NCBI RefSeq assembly: GCF_052324685.1
Contig: NC_135219.1
Coordinates: 21,685,258-21,749,257, forward strand
DNA length: 64,000 nucleotides
Reading direction: 5' to 3'
Source: Brachyhypopomus gauderio
Lineage: Eukaryota; Chordata; Actinopteri; Gymnotiformes; Hypopomidae
Below, piece after piece: positions 45,901-58,600 of the stretch. Position 1 is the stretch's first letter. Every line of letters starts with the position of its first letter. The position numbers were made by a program, and so were the translations under genes. The notes below the pieces were generated by a model. It ran no database searches. It saw nothing but the letters and a program-made list of their open reading frames with translations, and was not told where the DNA came from.

Positions 45901-46911
45901 ACATTACGGAATTTTCCAATATATTTTACCTAAAATATTGAAATTAACATTTAAAATGTGTGTTTTCTACATATTATGACTGTAAAAATTAATTTTTATA
46001 CTGTTTATTTTTTTTAAGTAAACTATTGCATCTGTTACAGTAATATACTGTTTTCTACTTTACGATCTTTTACTGTTGCTATTTTATAGTTTATTACCGT
46101 AAAATCAACAGACATTTTTTACAGTGTAGGAAATAAATCTCTCCCAGAGGGATAATGTCTGTGTCCTCAGAGCTACAGGCACAAGCACAGTATGGTTGTT
46201 GTAGATATTTGTGTTGTCTACAAGTACACTCTGCTATACTTGTAGATGCATATGGATTTTCATTAAAACATTAATGAACATAAAAAAATTCTGGTATCAT
46301 GGTAGTGCATTTACATAAAACGTATAATAAATTCATGTTAGTGTTGAATTGTTTGTAGACATCGGAGTCAAAGAGTGCTTATATTGTGATACCTGTTTCC
46401 ATTAGTTTAACACACACTTTTGAACATCTAAACAGGAATGTTCATCTTTAAATTACATATTCATGTTTATGTCCTTTGTATTCTTGCAGTGCGCAGCTGG
46501 GTTGAACTTATAAGAGAAAAGGTAAATACCCACTCAAGACGTTTTGTGATCTTGAGTGGAGAGCAACCTGAACGACTGCTCTTCTCTTTGCTGCAGGCTG
46601 GCTATGTCTCCGGTATGCTGGCACCTGTTGGCATCGGTATAGCTGGCGCACTACTTATTGTTGGTGCGCTTTACGGCATCAGGATGATCCATCGCAAAAG
46701 ACGCAACAGCTTCAAACACCAGAGGAGAAAGGTAAACGCATACCTACACCCTTCCGTATGGTTGATTGGTCATTTGTTAATTAGCCCGCAAGCTTGAGCT
46801 CAGTTGTGCCATTTCACCATGTGTATTCATGTGCTGCAGCAGCCAAGAGAAGTGAGGAATGGACCAGACCAAGCAATGCTATTGGCTGACAGCTCAGAGG
46901 ATGAACTCTGA
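39985..46911 (+). CDS. armh4: Armadillo-like helical domain-containing protein 4
   Basis: Type I membrane protein formerly called C14orf37. Exons: 39985-41053, 41805-42182, 42591-42725, 42809-42967, 46490-46521, 46597-46731, 46840-46911; phases agree; 659 codons (human 774). Residues 1-21 form a signal peptide. A long, poorly conserved Ser/Thr/Glu-rich ectodomain follows; exon 4 has a run of Asp/Glu (about 528-550). Exon 6 holds the transmembrane helix (GYVSGMLAPVGIGIAGALLI) and a basic anchor (HRKRRNSFKHQRRK); exon 7 ends AMLLADSSEDEL, the conserved tail. The C-terminal exons make the assignment secure; exons 1-4 rest on frame, splice sites and position. Head-to-head with actr10 as in human. 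Intron 4 (3.5 kb) is mostly the palindrome. Confidence 0.92.
43107..44607 (+). mobile_element. Palindrome arm 1: non-autonomous DNA element, 1501 bp
   Basis: Begins CACTGTAAAAAATGTCTG and ends TTTTTTACAGTG. Its own ends form about 35-bp inverted repeats (GATTTTACGGTAA in both). TA flanks it on both sides (43105-43106, 44608-44609). No coding region; the interior includes a GC-rich island (43862-43935). It lies in armh4 intron 4. Confidence 0.85.
44626..46126 (-). mobile_element. Palindrome arm 2: inverted copy of the same element, 1501 bp
   Basis: Exact same length as arm 1 and reverse-complementary to it. In the stretches I compared I found one mismatch (GGCGCACTG at about 43802 against GGCGAACTG in the complement near 45425). 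TA at 44624-44625 and 46127-46128. Separated from arm 1 by TA, 14 unrelated bp (GCTCGTGAGGCAAG) and TA. Confidence 0.85.
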
Positions 46912-47865
46912 ACCCACCCAAAGTCAGACGTCAGAAACACATCCATCCCCATGTTTGGCATAAATTAAAAGGATGGTAGATCCATCCACATTCAAGACTC
47001 GCATTCAAGGCTTACAGGTATTGCCCATTTAGACACAAATTTAGCCATTTCATGTTCTCATCCACAACCAAAACAGCACATATGAATTTAGTAAGCAAAC
47101 AGCCGATTCTAAGATTGTGTTGCACCAACAGCCTGGCTGTATACAAAGACACATACACCTTATGATATTTAATGTATGAACCTCACTCTGCAATATGGAG
47201 GTTGACATGGATTAATGTCTCAATAAATAAAGTATATTCTTGGATTTCTGTATATTAAATTTTTTCAGTTTGTAAATTCTGAAAGCAGGAGTGAATTTAG
47301 TATAAAAATCTGAGTCAGTGGAGCATTTTTGTGGGAAAGTCAAAACACCTACAATTATATTTTCAAAATGCACCAAATGTCATCGTTCATGATGTGGAGG
47401 ACAAGCGCTTCTTCGTATGTCAAAATACCGACGTCTGGGTTCATGTTACTGTAAGCTTTGAACCATATTGACGTACCCATGGCTGAGTTCATGTTAATGT
47501 AAGTTTTGGATCATCAACCACCCATGTTTATTTAAGCTTTATGCTTTAAACAAACAAACATTCAAAGGCGACATTGTAAACTGATGAAAAAATAAATCTC
47601 CTTACACTTGAATATCTGAAAGTTAGCTATAGTAAGCACATGCTCCATTAATGCCTTGCATGATCCACTCTGAAAAGTACATGGACCATATTTGCTGTAT
47701 TACTATAATGGTTATTACCTATTAAATAACATTAAAAATGCATTTTGTGACAGTCTGCCAACATACCTTCTGTAGTTATAATTACATTGTGTGTGTGTAT
47801 ATATATGTACTGTTGTATGAAGATCGGTTATCAATCAGGAATCAATAAACGTATTACTAATTTGT
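46912..47865 (+). other. armh4: armh4 3' UTR
   Basis: Non-coding sequence with AATAAA at 47222-47227 and again at 47844-47849, giving a short or long 3' UTR. Confidence 0.5.
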
Positions 47866-47929
47866 AGTGATTTCTTAGACATTCTTTTTCAAACATTTCG
47901 GTAAAGACGCAGAAAACAAATCACACCGC

Positions 47930-50900
47930 ATCAGTGAAAAAATCAAATAATTTATTTCTCTTTTTTCTACCGATGTTAAATAAAAGATTTTGTGACATTT
48001 GTAGCTTTAAATCAAATGCAAACCTGGCTAAAGAAGCATAATAAAAATTACATGCAAAACATCTCCCTGAACCCCTCACAAAACAAAATACAGAATTAAA
48101 AACCACAGTTCTGCATCCATAATCAACCATCTGCATTAATAATCAAACGCTCTCTCCTCTAGCACAGCTCAAATTGCTCTGATGACCCAAATCTGGGGTA
48201 CATATGGGCATACTGTCAAGTACCCCATACTCTGCGATAATACTGCCTTATCAAACTCTTAAGTTAGGAGAAGGACAATTTCAGGATTTAGGTACAAGAT
48301 TTTCTTCACTTGTCAAAAGAAAACGAAGAGCACCAAAGAATCCATGTAAGTCCCGTTTGCTATGAAATCATCAGGTTTAAAATTCAAATGTTCATGATAA
48401 AAACACTTATTTGACAATAATAATGAAAGGGCCATTAAATGTAGTTTTGGCCTTTGTGTCTTTTTTTGTTCAGAGACTTAAAAGTCAATACTGATGTCCT
48501 TCTTGATGATGGACAGTCCCAGTTCAGTATCAATAGTTTGTGTTCTCCGAGATCGGGCACTCTGGACTGAATTCCCCTGAGGGTGGCATCAAAATGGCTG
48601 GACGGCAGACAGGTGAGCTTTTATATCGAAATGATAGAATGATCACAGAGAAAATCCAGTTTCCTTCTCAACTAAAGGTGAATTAAAATGAGCTGAACCA
48701 AATAGACATCAAAACCACACACAAATATGCTCAATATTCATTCTCTCCTAACCTACTACTCCTGACACCTGCACAGTGATTCAGCCTTAGCTTCTCTCCA
48801 TGTAGTAGCACTGTATATGTGTTTTGAATGCAGATTTGATTACTTCTACAAGCACACACTGAATTGTCTGTTGCCATCTACAGGAAAGATCCAGGAGGCA
48901 AACTTTAAAAAAAACAACAACAAAAAAAAAACCACAATCATTACAATCACACAGACATGCACATAGGTACACACACCAGCAGCATGTTGAATCAAAGTGC
49001 AATATTCCATCTTTCCATATACTCTAGAATAATAAACAGCAGAATAAATGTATAATTTATTTGCTAAAATGAAATGCATTGAGCCACACTGCCTCTCCTT
49101 TAACTAATTAGGGCTAAGGTTCTGGACATGGTCGTGGAAACAAACATTATTTCTTTAGTGAAATGGTTGACACTTCCTCCCCCCTGTACCCTTCATCAAA
49201 TGTAACCTTGCTGCTGGTACTTCATTACGCATGTGAAAATTAAAATGCCATTAAAATAACAGCTCGTAAAAATGTTTTTCTCACCTAAAATCACTGTGGG
49301 TATGGCTTTTTATTCTGAAGGAGTAGGCACCAAAAGATGCAGCTTACTGTACTGTTTAGAGGGTCAGGATCACAGCCAGCAAAAGAGAACATGCCGACTG
49401 ACTTCAGGAATATAGAGAATTGTGAATCAAATCTAACTTCAGCTAATTGTTATCCATTAACTCATGTTGATGGATATCTGAATGCTAAATGGGTGTATGA
49501 AAGCATTACTCTGACTCTGTATACGAATTTGATTACTTACACACCTCAGAAAATGCACTGCTATATGAAGTGTATTAAGTGTATTAACTGTGCCTTTTAT
49601 GGTACCCAGGGTGACTAGCCTTTCTCCATTTTTGCCTTTAATAATTTATTCATGTATTTATATAGAGTTAGAACTGAGCTCTTGCTCACTGATGCAATAA
49701 GCAACTATGATCACAGCACTGCTCAGCAGAGATTTTTTTTATGGGAAATTTTCAGATTAGTCTGAATCACACAAGGATGGGAACATTTTTTTATACACAA
49801 GTACATATTCCCCCTCAAGTAATAACTTCTAAGTAAACGTCATTTTTCAGCACTTGTTCCATTACTGCTTATTGCTGGCATTAGACTTACGTACTGGGCA
49901 AGACGTGGAGGCCACTGCTCTTCATACTGGTGGTTCTATCATGCCCCTCATCCCAGACTGAAACTGTCTATGGCTACTGCATATAAAAAAAGGGGAAACA
50001 TATCAGAAAATACATCCTAATGACACTGGAAGAAACAGCTCATGTTTTTTGTTTTGTTTTTTTTTATGTGTGGTAACAAGCCGAATAAAATACAGGGAGG
50101 TGCAACTTTATTCTGCCAACGTCTGACTATACAAGACTGTCCATGTCTGAAACATAAGGACATTCTTCATTGGCATTGAAAAAAGGAACATAAGATCCCT
50201 TTGCTCTTCTTACACAATTAGAATTTCTCCCCAGCCCGATGTAAACCATCCAGAATTTTGCAAGCTTTTACTTTCTACCACTGTTTTACATATTCAGCCT
50301 GGCATCAACCCCAACAGCAAATCTTTGAAGTGTAAGGTCAGAGAATTTGTCAGGTTCAAGAGCTCAGAACTTCGTTAGTGTATCTTCTAGGATTTTTGTA
50401 CCCTCTATCAACTTAACTGTCCCTGTAACTGTCCTCAGGACATGGTGAATTGTCTGCTTAAGACATGGCTGGAGAACTGTATCCTAGTTGGAGTAAACCG
50501 ATAAGTGAAGTAAAAGTTTCCGAGACGGAGGGTGATTCAGCAGGCCGTACCCTCCCACTAACACACATCAGCTTCATCAATGTGCACATTACCACCACAC
50601 AGTGAATACACAACTCACAGCAAACCCTCACAGCAAGCAAGCTCACATCCATGTCAGCAGACTACATGAAGAACAAACCTCCACTCAGCATTCAAGCCCC
50701 TAAGCCATCGTATAAGCACAGACATAAAAATTGTCTTATCACAAGCCTCAATTTAAACACAAACACTTCCCCAACATCATGAGCCCAGTCCTTTCCTGGG
50801 TCACTATTTCAGTTGCTGTTCAGTTCAGCTTATTGTCATCTGCTGGACCTTTCCCATTCTGTTAAATTAATGAAACCCATTCATTCGTACTGGGCCACAC

Positions 50901-51112
50901 AACTCTCGGAGCATAGGAGAAGCCTTCTACAATTGTGTTTTAAACACCTTTTTCTTTTAACAATGTGCCCGTCTCTCAGAGATATACACAGTTCCTCAGT
51001 TTGCTTGACCGGCAAAGACAAATGTGGCCTGGAGTATCTGTGCCTGATGGGTACAGAGGTCTGCGGTCGACTGCGCGTGTTGAAGGAAAACAAGGTCTGA
51101 CAGGGACGGAGC
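47930..51112 (-). other. naa30: Probable long 3' UTR of naa30
   Basis: No gene recognised here on either strand. A minus-strand AATAAA (plus TTTATT, 47951-47956) is a plausible end, which would give a 3.2-kb 3' UTR; human NAA30 also has a long 3' UTR. Nearer signals may be used instead. Confidence 0.35.
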
Positions 51113-53737
51113 TTAACGTAGCCACAGCTTCAGCCGCAAAGCGTCCACTCCGTTGAGATAATATCTGAAGAGCCGTTTGTCCCTCACAAAACCCAAGTTC
51201 TCGTACAGCTTCAGGGCAGATTTGTTTGTGATCTCTGTCTCCAGCACCACCTTGTACACACAAAGAAATAAAGATGATGGAAATGGTTGGAAAGACAATT
51301 CTAAAGTAGAAAAAGTAGCATCTTGATTAGAAAGTATAGACCCAATGCAAGAACGTTTTTTAATGGGCATCGTGTATAAACACAACATCATAGCATCCTT
51401 AGTGGATCAAACAATTGGCTACATCAAAGTGGAGTCAAATACTACACTGAAGGCAAATGAGTAATTTCAGTGTACTTGCATTAAGATAAAACTGATCAGT
51501 TAATTAAATAAAATTAACTCGTAAATAAAGTCTTTTGGGGGGGAAGGGCAGTTGAACATTATTTTTAACACAGATCTGGACCACATTTATACATAAAAGA
51601 AAATTCCGAATGCAATGAGTGAATTGCTGGCATGAGCACCGAGTGGTTCTTGCATGAGGCCCAATCAGTTCAATCAATGAGTAACAAGCAAAACGAGAAA
51701 AGGCATTAAGTCACCTCATCACAGTCTCCTTCCACCATAGCATAGATGGCCTTCTTTACAAGGTTAGTACCTAAAATGTGGTAGCAAAAAAGTGCATCAA
51801 AACAGCAATTTCCCAAGAGTAGATCCGTACTGACTCATGCAGGAGGGGTTTCCCACCTCACCAAACATTCCCTGGTTGTTATAAAAGGATCATTTAACAG
51901 TGGACAAGATGAGAACCAGATTCAGGTGTTCCCAAAGTTTAATAACTCAAAACATTGCGACACTCACCAATGCTTTTCCGACGGTGTTTGGAGTCCACAG
52001 CAAGCATGGCGATGTACCCACGTCGAAACATCTTCTTGTGCATGTCTAGCTTACACACAATAGCCCCCACACACTCCTCCTCTACCATCGCCTGTGATTC
52101 ACAACACCCACAGAAATGAATGCTCAAAATCAAAATGGCAACAATTAATTATAAATCTTCTTGTAAATGATGGTCACAACTCCATATTTTTAAAGATCAT
52201 GACGGAAAAAGGAAATTCACATTACAGCCATATAACATACTTCATACTCATGCAAAAATGACAATAGAGAACACACTCTGGCTCTTTTCACCAAACAAAT
52301 TTAATAACTCATCTTTTTTTTATTATTAAATATTGGTCTCACCTGTTCGCATAGGTAAGTGACATGAATATACCATAGCACATCCTCCATTTTCTTTCTT
52401 GGCTATAGCCATTAATTAGTGTTTTGTTATTAAACAACAGCAACAACAGTTTACGTTATTTCAGCATTTTTTTATGTTTCAGTAATTAACCTTCTAAATT
52501 ATAAAACAAAATGTTGACGGGTCTGATAATTCAGTAATGCCTTTTAAAATATTTGAATTACTAGTTGTGCATGTCCCTCAGTTCACTGTCCCAGAGACAT
52601 AGTCCTATAAAATATTACACCGCTCAGGACAAAAGGATGATGAACTGCTTTACAAAATGCATTTGGAAAAGGTTTCAATTTATGGAGCGAACCTCCCCAA
52701 AACTCTCAAGACAAATGCTAAAAGATTGCTGCTTTTCAATTTGTGATTAACCTTGAGAGAACAATATCCATTCATTACAGCATGATGGTGGAAGACAAAC
52801 CTGATTTAATCAAATGTTAGCTCCAGTGTTGCAGGGTTAAAATAGTTGCGAGTGCCCCAACAATAACTGTAAACATACCGTGATTATATATAGTGTATCT
52901 AATTCAGGGTCAGCAGAGATGCCAGCACCATGCTGACCAACTCAGCTTTCAACTGCCATTCTTGGGAGTCCTCCAGCATACCTGTTAGGCCTAGATCTAA
53001 TGCCAGTGTGGCAGCAAGACAAATACACATCCTCCTGGACGGAACCAGACAGGGCATTCCAGGTATACAGACCATAATAATGGTCCAAAACGTTCAAGAA
53101 CATTTCAGATTACGATAACACTAAAGCCCAATGACCAGAGCTTTGAACCAGGTGGCAGACGTATCCGACTACGTACCAGAAAGCAGAGCCTTGGCCAGTT
53201 GTGGATAAAGTACCGGTACGTATATATGGAGTAAGGCTCGGACAGATCCTTGGTTATGAGTCTCATGATGCCTGGCATTTGAAGTTCGGACTCGTAACGC
53301 ACATATTTAATCTCTTCACTTGGCTCCGCGTCTCGGAGCACCGAGTGGTTCAAGCCCAGTCTGGCCAGCTGCTCCAGGGGTACGTCGGCCCCCGTCGATC
53401 CGTTTTTCGCGGCTCCTGCGCGTTTGTCACAGCGGTCCACGGCCAGTCGGAGTTCCTCCAAGCTGCGGTCGTCGTACTTCCCGAAACAACTCGACCCGTT
53501 TACCTGCCGCTCTAACGTGGGGCAGTGGGGGTGTATATCCGAGAACAAGCGCCTCTCTCGCTCCCGTTTACATTCACCGGCCTCGTTTTCTTGCCCGACA
53601 CTCGATATAATAGAGTCCGTCTTTATCACGAGCTTGTCCCCTTCCCCAGGTACAGCGCACCCATCCCCGGGGAAGGGAATAACCGAGACCGGGGATGCTG
53701 CCAATGCGCCGCTAGGCCCAGTCGGCACTGCAGCCAT
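51113..53737 (-). CDS. naa30: N-alpha-acetyltransferase 30, NatC catalytic subunit
   Basis: Transfers acetyl from acetyl-CoA to N-terminal Met followed by a hydrophobic residue, as part of ribosome-associated NatC. Minus-strand exons: 53177-53737, 51968-52091, 51715-51770, 51113-51250; phases agree; 292 codons against about 362 in human, the shortfall being in the low-complexity N-terminus encoded by exon 1. The GNAT domain starts near 140 ([30 protein letters not shown]) and continues with [40 protein letters not shown] and [18 protein letters not shown] to the end KLWLR. The acetyl-CoA loop reads RRKSIG where relatives have RxxGxG. Start at 53737 is the first ATG in frame ([10 protein letters not shown]). 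Confidence 0.95.
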
Positions 53738-54010
53738 TCCAACTCATTCAGATAAGAGCTACGAGGTATAAAAACAACGAAAGCCGGTTTATCCAAGTGA
53801 GGAGTCTTTAAACGAGCCAACTCGTCTAATAAGATGGGCGCTTTCCCACGTTATAACGCGACATAATTTGGACTTCGGGTGAAGCCCCTGTTCGCTCCCC
53901 GCACCGCGTCTTTTCGTGCCCCTCACTGCCGGAAAGTTTTACCAATGTAGACGCCATTGTTGCTGCAAAGGAGTTTTTACGACAGTGTGTCCTCGTAGCC
54001 ATACTGCCGA
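53738..54010 (-). promoter_or_regulatory. naa30: naa30 promoter region
   Basis: CpG-containing region upstream of the ATG. It holds a YY1-like GCCATTGTTG (53952-53961 on plus) and AAGATGGGCGC (53831-53841). A (GA)n run follows at 54009-54024. No TATA box seen. Confidence 0.45.
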
Positions 54011-54029
54011 GAGAGAGAGAGAGGGGGGG

Positions 54030-55790
54030 TAGTTAAGACTATAACTTATTTTATTTATAGTTTTCTATTTTATGTCCATATAAAATATTTTATATCCATA
54101 TATTTTTGGTGAGATGCACTTATGTCGTAAAACATAAGCAACAGAAAATGTTTACTTTGCAAACTACTAAATGCATAAGTACCGTTTTGTTGATTGCATT
54201 CTTTACTGAGGTTTGTCCTTCTTCCAGGAGGATTGGTGTAAAAATCTAATTGAGCTTGTATTTGTAAAACAACTGTCTAATGAACAACAGATTTAGCTTA
54301 TCTGCTTCTTTAATTTATGCCCAGGACTGACATCCTTCTTAACTCAATGTGTGGTTTAGTGTCCCCTGCTGAGTGTGAGGGGAGGTCATTAGTGGTGGGT
54401 GATATCAGGGGAGGCAAGTCTAGCCTAAATTGAACACACATATAGCCTACACAACTGTAGGTGTGTATGTGTGAGTGTGTCAATATACGACCATTATAGG
54501 AGGCACACAGAGCAAAACACTATATATGGTGTCATATCAAAAAAAGGTTATGAATGTTGACAACACCACTCTATTCAGCATGCAAAATACATAAGACTGC
54601 AGTACTTCTAAAGAAGGAAAAGGGGGCAGTGTTGTTTCACTAATGTTTTTCTATTTCCCCATGGAGAGTAGAAATCTACACCTCTTTGCTGTGTGTGATT
54701 ATATTCATATAAGCCACATCTCTTCACCTACATTTTTCAGATGAAGAATAAATCAGAAAATAAAAACGAAGTCTATCATTTTCAGTTTTTGAGGGCCTAA
54801 TAAAAGTACTTCTCCCATAATGTGGTAAATATGGAGAGATAATTTTCTGCAGTGGCTATATTTCATAATGTTTCACTCCTTAGACCTGTTTGGCATGTGC
54901 TAAAGAGAATAATTTGGAATGGCCTATAAGACAAGTTTGTTTGTTTATTTATGACCTGTTATCATCTTTCTGAGTTTTTATGAGAATTTATGAAAACACT
55001 ATCAATTAAAATGTAATAAGTTTGTATATTTCTCTCCTCATTCTACATTATGATAAATAAACATTTATAAGATCCATGTCGCTATGTGTGAAGTGAGTTG
55101 GAATATAAATTCATCTCAACAATATGAATCTATATCAGATCTCTTTGTCAGTTAACAATAATCTTGTTATCCCCCTGTTATCTTCTGCGGAAGTTCTGCG
55201 TATTTAAAACTTGTCCCTGTGTGTTCACACAAATGAACTATTTCCTAGACTAGCCTAGTTCCCAGATTAACCCTAGTTTTGTACTAAATTGTGGTGCTAG
55301 TGGTATATCAATATTTGACATTTTTTAAAATCCAAGTTTAAACTTAATCTTGTCCTGGAAAACTCCATTACATTTTCCGTCTTCTAATTTGAATATCTGA
55401 ATGGGGTTTAAGGAACTGCAAAAAAATAAACCTTAAGCAACTTTGTGATTATCATTAACCTCCTATTTTTACTATAAATGTATCATGGCAAAAGAATGAG
55501 ACTTTGATAGAAGGAGATCAAAGGCAACCTTAATCGTTTAGAGGGAGAACTCCTCTAGGCCTTAACAAGTCACATTTGTTTCTGAAACTGATGGGTATAT
55601 GTGTATGGGTTATGTAATTGTGGTGTGAGAATATGGAAGTCAACATATTAATTGTGTCCTGTGACATCCTATGCTTTTCTTACTTAATAATGTTGTAGAA
55701 TGATGATTACTTTCATCTAGCCTTTTCGTGTGTACCAGTGAAAAGGTGTGTGGACCTCTGAGATCTGCGCAATGCATTTTGTACACTAAG
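54030..55790. other. Gene-free AT-rich sequence
   Basis: No coding, RNA or repeat structure recognised. Confidence 0.4.
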
Positions 55791-55793
55791 GGT

Positions 55794-55794
<1 letters not shown>

Positions 55795-55850
<56 letters not shown>
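55795..55850. repeat. (CA)n microsatellite
   Basis: About 28 uninterrupted CA units. Confidence 0.97.
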
Positions 55851-55854
<4 letters not shown>

Positions 55855-55879
55855 TGCACTTATTCTTGTGTGTAACCCA

Positions 55880-56060
55880 CCCTTTGAAAGCTAAGCCTTC
55901 GGGCTGAGAACTCTCTGATGAGCTGGAATCAGACATGCACAATCAGTTCCCCTCTTTTAATCTCCTTTGGAGGCCTATCTATTTGAGCAGCCTCTCCTTA
56001 ATTACTTTCTCTCTGACTTAGCAGGCTGTGACTGGGCATGGAGAAGTGCACTAGCGTGGC
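55880..56060. promoter_or_regulatory. Candidate conserved non-coding element
   Basis: Unique, mixed-composition sequence without frames, containing CTTAATTAC (homeodomain-type, 55998-56006) and TTTTAATC. Called on appearance only; conservation cannot be tested here. Confidence 0.2.
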
Positions 56061-56889
56061 ATTGGGTTGTCTGGAAACCCCCTCCCTCTCCTCCTCTCAG
56101 TCATGGTTCTTCACCATTTCTCCCTCCATGGTCAAAATAACAATTTTGTATGAATGACTCCAAATGTTACATCATAACAGTTATGGATATAGTCAGACTT
56201 TGAAGCCCCCTGCCGAATGCTACCTATAATCGAAATGCTAAATTATATTAAAATTATATAAAACATATTAAATTGCACATGGAATATTGATGTTTTTTTT
56301 TCATAACGTCCCAAATCTAAGGACACACGCTAGGAATGTGGATTCATAGCCTATATTTCCCCATATGGAAAACTAAATCTATCTGTCATGGGCTGTGTAT
56401 GTAAGTGATACATAAAGCAATGTATCTCAGTTAAATGTAAATGAGCTCATAGTGACTTCTAAAATGTAAGCTACAGAAAAGGAACAGGTCTAAGATGCCA
56501 AGTGGATTAGCAGTACTGGAAACAATACTTCTCTTCCTGGACTTTTTTGCACATTTTGTCTGTGGCCTCTGGAACTTCAGCCAGCAGTACCAGATTTTGT
56601 CATACTGGAAACTGCTATAGACCTTACTCACTGTAATCTTGTTCTCTCTTTCTTTCTTTCTTTGTACACATTTTCACAGACTAAAGCCAGAAACTCAAAA
56701 TATTTCAGGTGGATAAACATTGTTGAAAAATAGACTTGTATATGATTGTTGGTTATTGGTATTAAAATGAATGCTGCGTTGTTCTAACTATATGGTTGCC
56801 ATCGTTTATTTGCTTCTAATTATCGAAATGAGCCCTCGCCTGTATAACTATGTCTTCTGTGTTTCCTGTTGTCATATTCCATTCCACCT

Positions 56890-57190
56890 CTCCTCCATCT
56901 CTATTTGTGTTTGTCCATTTCACGCTGAGCAGCACAAAGCAGGTCCTGGAGAGGAGAGGACTTTAATTAGTTTCTGTTAAGTTAATTAAGAGGGAAAAGT
57001 TTGGGGTTGAGGTCTGAACAAAAGCGGGTGCAGCCAGTCGCAGGTGTTCTAGAATGTCTGCCAGATTCCACTGGCTAGATTAAGATGGCTCCACCAGAGC
57101 CTCTCTGCAGAAATCTGCTGGAGAGGGAATGGAGCTCTTACAGAAAACCCTCTCCTTTAAAAAGAGGTGGACTTGTGTCCCCACTTCCTG
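56890..57190. promoter_or_regulatory. Candidate conserved non-coding element
   Basis: Contains TTTAATTAG and GTTAATTAAG (about 56961-56990) in otherwise unique GC-balanced sequence between AT-rich flanks. No coding potential. Confidence 0.22.
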
Positions 57191-57864
57191 CCATGGTTAT
57201 ATAGGCTTGCATACAGAGTGAATGTTAGTGGCCAACTCTATAATATCATATAACTGGGAAAGTTGCTAAACAGTTATAAACAGTTACTGGATATAGTAAA
57301 AGTAGATTATACCAGTCCTCTGTATAGTGCATGCCATTGTATCCATCTGTCACTTTGCTGATTAGTCCAAAGGATGACAATGTGGAGACAACATACTTTA
57401 CCTTGTTCATGGGTGACTGGGACCTCCCATATCTCAGACACTGTTTTTGCAAGAAATGAGGCAACCAGCTGAGCCTCATTTTGATTCTTAAATGCTGACA
57501 GTGACCCCCACTCTCTGGTGAATATGTCATCTGATCAATCACATGCTCATACCTCACACAGAGTTCTGAGGGAGCAACCACTCATCATGTGATCTTACTT
57601 TTCCCTCCATTGTCTGCAGTGCAAGTGAGTTTCGAGTGTAGAATGAATAGTATTTTTTTTACACTTAAGTCAATTTGAGTGACTTAACACTGATGTGAAT
57701 GCATTTATTTATTTATAATTTTGGTTTTATGTGACAGAAGAACACACACGCTCTCCAAGAGCTGCTTGGAGAGAAAAGGCGAACTTTCTGACTACGAAAA
57801 ATGAAAATTTTTGAAAAAGGTTTGAAATAAAAGTAAACCTAAGGATTTAAAAGCACTTTTGGGA

Positions 57865-58600
57865 CACCCCCCCCCCCCCATTTAAAGAGTAGTGAGGAGA
57901 ATGTGAGGAGATCTAGGTTTACAAAGAGAATCCAAGGGCTTGGATGAAAGCCCCAAGACTGAGGAGTGTGGAAAAATAAAGAGATGCGAGCAGGAGAGAT
58001 AGAAGGAGAGAAGGAAGATGAGAACGGGATGAGATGGAGATGAGAAAAGAAGCGACTCTACCCTGGCAGCCCTGGCACGCTCTGGACCCCTTACTGTCTT
58101 ATCGTCCTGGGGCCTTTTTGACGGGCGCCAAGACAGCAGGGAGGAGAGACAATCGGGCAACAGCACAGCAGCAAGCTTAGGGCGTAGAGGGAAAGAGGGT
58201 GGGGTGGGGGTGGGGGTGGGGGTGGGGGGGAAGGGGGGGGGGGGTTGAGGAGTCATAGGAGAGAGGGTCCATAGGGATGAAACCAAAGTATAGAGAGCAT
58301 TGGAAAGAAGGAGGATAAGAATGATTACAGGACAGGGAGGGCTAAAGTAAAAAGGAAAATTAGGAAAGGCGGGATAGACATAACAGATGCGGGGGGACTA
58401 AAGGGGGAGACGCATAGAAAAGAGGTTGAAATGGTGGTGTGATACAAGTGAGGGTGAGGAGCTGAGCGATAAGAGAGGAGGAGGAGAAGGGTGGAGGTGT
58501 GAATCGGTGGGGGTTGGAGAAGGGTGAGAAGGAAAGTGCAAGATGGGGTTGGGATTGGGGGGGGGGGTGTTAGGGAGCAGAATACCTTGCTTTGCACTCT
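57865..58600 (+). repeat. Purine-rich tract with G-quadruplex core
   Basis: About 700 bp with a strongly A/G-biased plus strand. The core at 58199-58246 is a chain of GGGGT and longer G runs; further G runs lie at about 58390 and 58557-58567, and a C run at 57869-57880 opens the region. Minus-strand frames here (Pro/Ser/Leu-rich) follow from the bias and are not genes. Confidence 0.8.

Noticed and set aside
53626..53820. Alternative upstream start MARLKTPHLD for naa30
   Set aside because: It is in a different frame from the naa30 coding sequence.
57882..58286. Proline-rich minus-strand frames
   Set aside because: They mirror the purine-rich tract on the plus strand.
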